A DNA stretch of 5,191 nt, taken from the NCBI GenBank assembly GCA_023145555.1, contig JAGLDO010000186.1, positions 1-5,191 of the forward strand. Reading direction: 5' to 3'. The position numbers and the translations under genes were made by a program. Positions 1-4,529 of this stretch are shown piece after piece. The notes under the pieces are model-generated. The model worked only from the letters and a program-made list of their open reading frames with translations. It was not told where the DNA came from and ran no database searches. The stretch's first letter is position 1; each line of letters opens with the position of its first letter. This DNA is from Bacteroidales bacterium. GTDB taxonomy: Bacteria; Bacteroidota; Bacteroidia; Bacteroidales; B39-G9.

Positions 1-1104
1 AATATTGGCATAATTAACAATGACAACAATGGTAAAATTATTGAAGGGCAATATATTATTGTTTTGAAAAAAGGCAATATAAATAAATCTGCTATTGTAG
101 CACAAAATTATGAAGCAATAAGCACATTTATGCGTAAGGAAGCAAATAAAATTGTTGAGAAAAATGAAATACCAACAAGTGTTATAAAAGAAGTATATGG
201 AAAATCTATTGATGGTTTCTCTGCAAAATTAGATGCTACAATGGTTGAGAAATTAAAAAATGATCCAATTGTTGATTATATTGAACCCGATTGTATTATT
301 GCATTAGGTAAACCTGCCGGAGTTGGAAAACCCGGCGGAGGTTCAACTGCACAAGAAACACCTTATGGTATAACTCGAGTTGGAGGTACTGTAAGCGGTA
401 TTGGCAAAACAGCATGGATTATTGACACAGGTATTGATTTTGATCATCCTGATTTGAATGTTGATGTAGCAAGAAGTAAAACATTTGTCGAAAAAACTAA
501 AAATGCAGACGATCAAAACGGACACGGGACACATGTTGCAGGTACAATTGCTGCAATAGATAATGATTTCGGTGTAGTTGGTGTTGCTGCAGGAGCTACA
601 GTTGTTCCTGTAAGAGTTCTTGACCGTAGAGGAAGTGGTACAATTTCAGGTGTAATTTCAGGTGTTGACTATGTTGGCACAATGGGACAAAGTGGTGATG
701 TTGCAAACATGAGCCTTGGAGGAGGTATTTCTCAAGCTCTTGATGATGCTGTTCTTAGTGCTTCTGCCAAAGTAAAATTTGCTATTGCTGCAGGTAACGA
801 AAGTGATGACGCTAACAACAGTTCTCCTGCAAGAGTCAATGGTCCTAACATTTACACAATATCAGCAATGGATAACAATGATATATTTGCATATTTCTCT
901 AATTTTGGTAATCCTCCTGTTGACTACTGTGCTCCCGGTGTTGATATTAAATCAACCTGGAAAGGTGGCGGTTATAACACTATTAGCGGAACTTCAATGG
1001 CATGTCCTCATGCAGCAGGAGTACTGCTTTTAGGTAGCCCAAGAGCTGATGGCTATGTTAATAATGATCCTGATAATCATGCAGATGCTATAATCCATAG
1101 ATAA
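1..1104 (+). CDS. Secreted S8 (subtilisin-like) serine protease with I9 propeptide, 5'-truncated by window edge
   Basis: An exported endopeptidase made as a zymogen. The frame is open from base 1, and the residues before the first possible start (TTG at 64) include a 'GQYIIVLKKG' strand, the usual beginning of an inhibitor-I9 propeptide. The true start and signal peptide therefore lie outside the window. Counting from base 1, the propeptide runs to about residue 100, then a Gly/Pro-rich linker (about 103-115), then the catalytic domain beginning near 'TPYGITRVGG'. All catalytic residues are present: Asp142 in 'IIDTGIDFDHPDL' (codon 424), His175 in 'NGHGTHVAGT' (codon 523), oxyanion Asn266 in 'AAGN' (codon 796), and Ser332 in 'SGTSMACPHAAGV' (codon 994). 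Only 35 residues follow the nucleophile, against about 54 in subtilisin. The end, 'DGYVNNDPDNHADAIIHR', resembles compact Bacteroidota subtilases as I recall them, so I read it as a natural C-terminus. No type IX secretion C-terminal domain is present. The substrate is unknown. The gene is richer in GC than its neighbours. Confidence 0.95.
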   Translation, partial: NIGIINNDNNGKIIEGQYIIVLKKGNINKSAIVAQNYEAISTFMRKEANKIVEKNEIPTSVIKEVYGKSIDGFSAKLDATMVEKLKNDPIVDYIEPDCIIALGKPAGVGKPGGGSTAQETPYGITRVGGTVSGIGKTAWIIDTGIDFDHPDLNVDVARSKTFVEKTKNADDQNGHGTHVAGTIAAIDNDFGVVGVAAGATVVPVRVLDRRGSGTISGVISGVDYVGTMGQSGDVANMSLGGGISQALDDAVLSASAKVKFAIAAGNESDDANNSSPARVNGPNIYTISAMDNNDIFAYFSNFGNPPVDYCAPGVDIKSTWKGGGYNTISGTSMACPHAAGVLLLGSPRADGYVNNDPDNHADAIIHR

Positions 1105-1127
1105 AAATACTATTAAACAACTATTTA

Positions 1128-1171
1128 TTAAAAAAAACTGTCAATAAAATTTTATTGACAGTTTCTTTTTT
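1128..1171 (+). terminator. Rho-independent terminator of the S8 protease gene
   Basis: A perfect 30-bp palindrome (1135-1164, two 15-bp arms around AAAATTTT) lies 30 bp after the protease stop and is followed by C and six T (1166-1171). The outer part of the stem, CTGTCAA/TTGACAG, carries the GC pairs. Eight A (1130-1137) run into the left arm, so it could also work on the other strand, but the next gene is co-directional. It separates the protease transcript from the downstream sensor phosphatase gene. Confidence 0.88.
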
Positions 1172-1212
1172 ATTATTTTATTTATTTATTACAGTAAACT
1201 AATTTATTTAAT

Positions 1213-1220
1213 TAAATTTG
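1213..1220 (+). promoter_or_regulatory. Possible Bacteroidota -7 box (TAAATTTG) for the sensor phosphatase-xseB unit
   Basis: TAAATTTG matches the Bacteroidota primary-sigma -7 consensus TAnnTTTG at all six defined positions. It lies between the terminator and the next start codon and would give a leader of roughly 45 nt. No TTTG or TTG -33 element is found at the usual 19-21 bp upstream, and AT-rich DNA produces such matches by chance, so this is a weak call. Confidence 0.3.
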
Positions 1221-1273
1221 TTTTTATAAAAAATTAAAAAACTACAATTATAATTCCGCCTTAAAGAATTTTG

Positions 1274-3268
1274 ATGAGAATAAAAGTAAACATATTATAT
1301 ATAATTATAACAGCACAGTTATTGTTGCTTAATAATTATTCATTTTCGCAAACATTCTCTGCTGCTAAAATTAAAGTTGCTTATATTTATCAATTTGGTA
1401 AATTTATAGAATGGGAAGACGGGAATAATGAAGATTATTTTAGGATTGGCGTTTTAGGTAAAGCTAAAAATGAGATAAAAGAATTTGAAAAACTAGAAGA
1501 ACTAAAAAAATTAAAAGACAAGCCTATAAAATTATTTCATTTTAACCATTATGAAGATATTAAAGAAACCGAAATATTATTTATCTCAAAAGAATTAAAT
1601 TATCAGATTGATACTATTTATGATAAAATTAAAAGACATAACACACTTCTAGTTACCGACAATATAGGGATTAATAGATCAATGATAAATTTTCTGAATA
1701 TTAAAAATACGGTGAGTTTTCAAATTAATGACAAAAATATTCGAAAAGCCAAACTTGTTGTAGCTCCTCAGCTTTTAGCAATAGCAAAATCGAAAACAGA
1801 ATTAAGAGACTTATATATTAAAACAGAAGGTGAACTTAAAAACGAAAGACTAACTGTAAAAAAACAAAAAGAAGAAATTAATAGTCAAAAAAAATTAATA
1901 ATATCACAAAATAAAGAAATAGCTAAAAGAAAAAATGAAATTGAATATCAAAATATTGAAATATCAAAACAGATAAAAAAAATAAAAGAAAAAAACTCTA
2001 AGTTAATTTATCTTTCACAAGAAATTGTTAATCGTCAAAATGCACTAAATCAAAGATTTAAAACATTAAAACAACAGAAAAAAAACATTCAAAATCAAAA
2101 AAACCAAATAATTAATCAGAAAAAAGAAATAGAAAAACAAACCAATAAATTAAAAAACCTAAATAACAACATATATACACAACAAGAAAAAATTGATTCT
2201 CAAAAAATAATTTTACAAAAACGTAATACTAAGATAAGAGCTCAACGTATAGCACTATATTTATTTATTTCAATAATTTTATTAATTTCCATATTTATAT
2301 TTTTCATCTATAGAAGTTACAAAATCATTAAATTATCAACAAAACAGTTAGAAGAAAAAAACACAGCAATTGAAAAACAAAATTTTGAGATTGAACAACA
2401 AAAAGAAGAACTTCAATCACAGCATGATGAAATACAATCGCAGAACTTAATTCTACAAAGAGTTTTTAACAATATTAAATTAAAAAACAAAGAATTAACA
2501 GATAGTATAAAATATGCACAACGAATACAACAAAGCATATTCCCTACCGATAGAATTATTAATGAGCTGTTACCAAATTCATTTATATTATTTGAACCAA
2601 AAGAAATATTAAGTGGTGACTTTTATTTTATAAAAAAGTCGAAAGTGTTAAAGAATAAGACCAACAATGAAAAAATAATTGTATCTGCTGTTGACTGTAC
2701 AGGTCATGGTGTACCAGGTGCATTAATGTCAATTGTTGGTAAAGATTTGCTCGATCATTCAATCTCTGAATTAGGTTTAATTAAACCTTCTGAAATTCTT
2801 GAATCATTAAATACAGGAATAAAAAATACTTTTTACCAGAACAATGCAGGTATTGTTGCAAAAGATGGAATGGATATGTCTTTGATAACTATTGAACAAA
2901 AAACAAAAGTATTAGAATTTGCAGGAGCAAAAAATCCTATTTATCTTATTAGAAATAACTCTCTTTCAATATTTAAGGGAGATATTTACGAAATTGGAAA
3001 TTACGAAAAAACAGAAAATATTTACACAAATCACCAACTGCAACTACAGAAAGACGATATAATTTATTTGTTTTCTGACGGCTATGCTGATCAATTTGGA
3101 GGAGAAAAAGGAAAAAAATTTCTATATAAGGCATTTCAACAATTACTCTTAAAAATTCATCAAAAACCTCTTGTTGAACAAAGAAGAATTCTTTTAAATG
3201 AATTTATAGAATGGAAAGGTGAGCAAGAACAAATTGATGATGTTTTAATAATTGGAATTAGAATATAA
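1274..3268 (+). CDS. YfiR/HmsC-domain membrane sensor with SpoIIE-type PP2C phosphatase output
   Basis: A predicted transmembrane signalling protein of 664 residues that would dephosphorylate a cytoplasmic Ser/Thr phosphoprotein, typically an anti-sigma antagonist. Signal sequence: about 1-25 ('LYIIITAQLLLLNNYSFSQ'). YfiR/HmsC-like (DUF4154) periplasmic domain: about 32-173, recognised by 'KVAYIYQFGKFIEW', 'FRIGVLG', 'TEILFIS', 'LLVTDN', 'INFLNIKNTVSFQIN' and 'APQLLAIAKS'. Coiled coil: 188-321. Membrane helix: about 326-346. Second coiled coil: 359-408. SpoIIE/PP2C domain: about 412-664, with metal-ligand candidates Asp449 (SGDFY), Asp474 (VDCTGHGVPGALMS), Asp534 (GMDMS), Asp602 (FSDGYAD) and Asp655/656 (DDVLIIG); the enzyme looks intact. 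YfiR normally is a separate periplasmic repressor of the diguanylate cyclase YfiN; here it is fused to a phosphatase. The domain has no cysteine, so the disulfide control of Pseudomonas YfiR cannot apply. ATG 1274 is preferred over the in-frame TTG just before it. No STAS or anti-sigma partner is adjacent, so the target is unknown. Probably co-transcribed with xseB. Confidence 0.9.
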   Translation: MRIKVNILYIIITAQLLLLNNYSFSQTFSAAKIKVAYIYQFGKFIEWEDGNNEDYFRIGVLGKAKNEIKEFEKLEELKKLKDKPIKLFHFNHYEDIKETEILFISKELNYQIDTIYDKIKRHNTLLVTDNIGINRSMINFLNIKNTVSFQINDKNIRKAKLVVAPQLLAIAKSKTELRDLYIKTEGELKNERLTVKKQKEEINSQKKLIISQNKEIAKRKNEIEYQNIEISKQIKKIKEKNSKLIYLSQEIVNRQNALNQRFKTLKQQKKNIQNQKNQIINQKKEIEKQTNKLKNLNNNIYTQQEKIDSQKIILQKRNTKIRAQRIALYLFISIILLISIFIFFIYRSYKIIKLSTKQLEEKNTAIEKQNFEIEQQKEELQSQHDEIQSQNLILQRVFNNIKLKNKELTDSIKYAQRIQQSIFPTDRIINELLPNSFILFEPKEILSGDFYFIKKSKVLKNKTNNEKIIVSAVDCTGHGVPGALMSIVGKDLLDHSISELGLIKPSEILESLNTGIKNTFYQNNAGIVAKDGMDMSLITIEQKTKVLEFAGAKNPIYLIRNNSLSIFKGDIYEIGNYEKTENIYTNHQLQLQKDDIIYLFSDGYADQFGGEKGKKFLYKAFQQLLLKIHQKPLVEQRRILLNEFIEWKGEQEQIDDVLIIGIRI

Positions 3269-3279
3269 AAAACAATACT

Positions 3280-3480
3280 ATGGCGAAAAAAGAAATTTCA
3301 TACTCAGATGCAATATCAGAAATTGAAGAAATTGTTAATATTATTGAAAACGGCGAATTAAATGTTGACGAAATTTCAGAAAAAATTAAAAGAGTTTCTT
3401 TGTTAATAAAAAGCTGTCAGAAAAAACTTCACGAAACACAAGTAGAAATTGAAAAAATTCTTGAAAAAATAGATGAATAA
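3280..3480 (+). CDS. xseB: Exodeoxyribonuclease VII small subunit
   Basis: The small subunit of exonuclease VII, a cytoplasmic complex that degrades single-stranded DNA from both ends into oligonucleotides. Several small subunits bind the coiled-coil arm of the catalytic large subunit XseA. The 66-residue length is normal for XseB. The sequence follows the family throughout: 'ISYSDAISEIEEIVNIIENGEL' (6-27) is the first helix and the conserved 'E-x-G-E/D-L' turn, followed by 'VDEISEKIKRVSLLIKSCQKKL' (29-50) and a charged C-terminal helix. The ATG lies 11 bp after the stop of the sensor phosphatase, which suggests read-through from it, although no Shine-Dalgarno is visible. Unusually, xseA, which often sits directly upstream of xseB, is not there. 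The gene ends 8 bp from the stop of the convergent kinase gene, with no hairpin terminator between. Confidence 0.93.
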   Translation: MAKKEISYSDAISEIEEIVNIIENGELNVDEISEKIKRVSLLIKSCQKKLHETQVEIEKILEKIDE

Positions 3481-3482
3481 TA

Positions 3483-3498
3483 TAAAATTTAAAATTTA
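3483..3498. repeat. 16-bp direct repeat, left copy (partner at 4345-4360)
   Basis: TAAAATTTAAAATTTA occurs here, spanning the xseB-kinase gap and the last codons of the kinase, and again exactly at 4345-4360, 10 bp outside the kinase start. The two copies bracket the kinase gene. The sequence is low-complexity A/T, so chance similarity in such AT-rich DNA is quite possible. Both copies contain the TTTAAAA heptamer that makes up the tandem array upstream of the kinase. Confidence 0.5.
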
Positions 3499-4334
3499 TT
3501 TAGATGATAATTCACCAAACCTGAAATGGGATTTTTAATGATTTTATCAATTGTTATATTTTTTTTTAAGGCAACCGATTTAAAAACATCCTCAAAATAA
3601 AAAGCAATTGAGCCCACACTTCTAATTATTTGATTATCATAGTTTTTATATTTACATATTGTTTTATCAAAAAATTGATTAAAATTATACTCTAATAAAT
3701 TAATTACATACTTATCATCTTTATTATTAAACAAAAATTCTGCAAAAGAAGCTAAAAATCTATTGGGAAAAGGTTTTGAGTAAATAGAATCTAAAATATT
3801 ATCCTTTGATAATTCATATTCATTAATAAATTTATTGTAAAGATTATTTGGTAATTCATTTTTCAGAAAGTCTGAAATAAAAATTTTACCAAGGTAAGCT
3901 CCACTCCCTTCATCTCCAAGAATATAACCTAAAGAAGTAATATTTTTTGTAATTTTTTCGCCATCATAACAAGCCGAATTTGCACCTGTACCCAAAATAG
4001 CAACAATACCTTTTTTATTGCCAAATAATGCCCTGGCTGCACCAAATAAATCTGTGAAAACAAAAACTTCGGCATTTCTAAAAAACAATTCTAAACTTTC
4101 CTTAATAGTATTTGAATTAAAATTTGAAGCACAACCCGAACCATAAAAAAATATTTTATTTATTTCTTCATTATTTAATTTCGAACAAAACGATTTATTA
4201 ATAATTTTATCAATGCTTTTTTTATCTAAAAAAAATGGATTTAGACCAACTGTTTGAAATTTATTAACATGGTTATTTTCGTCAACTGCTCGCCAATCTG
4301 TTTTTGTAGAGCCACTATCTGCAATAAGTATCAT
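3489..4334 (-). CDS. BadF/BadG/BcrA/BcrD-family ATPase, N-acetylglucosamine-kinase-like
   Basis: A cytoplasmic ASKHA-fold sugar kinase, most likely phosphorylating N-acetylglucosamine or a related amino sugar from cell-wall turnover; MurK of Clostridium belongs to this family. Motifs in order over 281 residues: phosphate-1 loop 'ADSGSTKTDW' (5-14, Asp6); 'GLNPFF' (30-35), a likely sugar-contact segment; 'FTDLFGAARALFG' (93-105) with Asp95 as the probable catalytic base; phosphate-2 loop 'AILGTGANSACYDG' (112-125); 'LGYILGDEGSGAYLG' (135-149), strongly conserved in the family; and the adenosine loop 'RSVGSIAFYF' (238-247). The length fits the compact Bacteroidota members. ATG 4334 places the phosphate-1 loop at the extreme N-terminus, as is usual. 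It converges on xseB and is divergent from the patatin gene. Its upstream region begins with a tandem heptamer array 8 bp from the start. The exact substrate cannot be read from sequence; a BadF-type activator ATPase is unlikely because the iron-sulfur cysteines are not seen. Confidence 0.87.
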   Translation of the reverse strand: MILIADSGSTKTDWRAVDENNHVNKFQTVGLNPFFLDKKSIDKIINKSFCSKLNNEEINKIFFYGSGCASNFNSNTIKESLELFFRNAEVFVFTDLFGAARALFGNKKGIVAILGTGANSACYDGEKITKNITSLGYILGDEGSGAYLGKIFISDFLKNELPNNLYNKFINEYELSKDNILDSIYSKPFPNRFLASFAEFLFNNKDDKYVINLLEYNFNQFFDKTICKYKNYDNQIIRSVGSIAFYFEDVFKSVALKKNITIDKIIKNPISGLVNYHLNKF

Positions 4335-4342
4335 AAAGACGG

Positions 4343-4384
4343 TTTAAAATTTAAAATTTAGAGTTTAGAGTTTAAAGTTTAAAG
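4343..4384. repeat. Tandem heptamer array, six units in AABBCC pairs
   Basis: Six uninterrupted 7-bp units: TTTAAAA twice (4343-4356), TTTAGAG twice (4357-4370), TTTAAAG twice (4371-4384). On the kinase strand it reads CTTTAAA x2, CTCTAAA x2, TTTTAAA x2, ending 8 bp before the kinase ATG, so it lies in the kinase leader or promoter. The pairing of identical units suggests slippage or unit duplication. Similar AT-rich heptamer runs are, to my recollection, common between Bacteroidota genes. Its function is unknown. Confidence 0.9.
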
Positions 4385-4465
4385 TAATATGTATTTGATT
4401 AAAAGCTAATTACATTAAGACAAAAAAATTCATTAATTATCTATTAATTAATGAAACATATTACT
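4383..4465. repeat. Nested inverted repeats; inner one terminator-like on the minus strand
   Basis: Inner repeat: TTCATTAATTA (4429-4439) and its exact complement TAATTAATGAA (4445-4455) around a 5-nt loop. Seven A (4422-4428) flank it on the left, so on the minus strand it is a hairpin followed by seven T. Outer repeat: AGTAATATGT (4383-4392) and its exact complement ACATATTACT (4456-4465), whose right arm directly abuts the inner right arm. Possible roles are a minus-strand terminator insulating the kinase, or a paired operator. The inner stem has a single G-C pair, so it would be weak in RNA. Confidence 0.45.
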
Positions 4466-4529
4466 AAATAAAAACGTTTACTAATTTATAAAAAAAATCG
4501 TAATTTGTAATTAATATCAAATTAAATAA

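Larger units (their letters stand above)
4335..4529. other. Divergent intergenic region between kinase and patatin genes
   Basis: A 195-bp, almost purely A/T region that must hold the promoters of both divergent genes. It contains the heptamer array at its kinase end and two nested inverted repeats in its middle. No TAnnTTTG box lies at a sensible position on either strand, no Shine-Dalgarno precedes the patatin ATG, and no small reading frame here has coding character. Confidence 0.7.

Noticed and set aside
64..66. TTG as the start codon of the protease
   Set aside because: The frame is open back to base 1, and the I9 propeptide strand 'GQYIIVLKKG' begins before it, so the true start is outside the window.
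343..534. 63-codon open frame on the minus strand
   Set aside because: It lies antisense inside the protease catalytic domain and its product resembles nothing.
779..1033. 84-codon open frame on the plus strand, second frame
   Set aside because: It is an out-of-frame shadow of the protease region coding for the oxyanion Asn to the catalytic Ser.
1251..1258. TAATTCCG as a promoter box close to the phosphatase start
   Set aside because: It matches only part of the consensus, and the nearest TTTG is 30 bp upstream, too far for a -33 element.
1271..1273. TTG start for the sensor phosphatase
   Set aside because: An ATG follows immediately, in frame; the TTG adds only one residue and has no better ribosome binding site.
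4343..4384. A CRISPR-like array or telomere-type repeat
   Set aside because: The units are 7 bp with no spacers, and only six are present; this is a short tandem repeat.
4500..4507. A -7 promoter box (GTAATTTG) for the patatin gene
   Set aside because: The TTTG half is there, but TA is one base out of place relative to TAnnTTTG, and no -33 element is seen.
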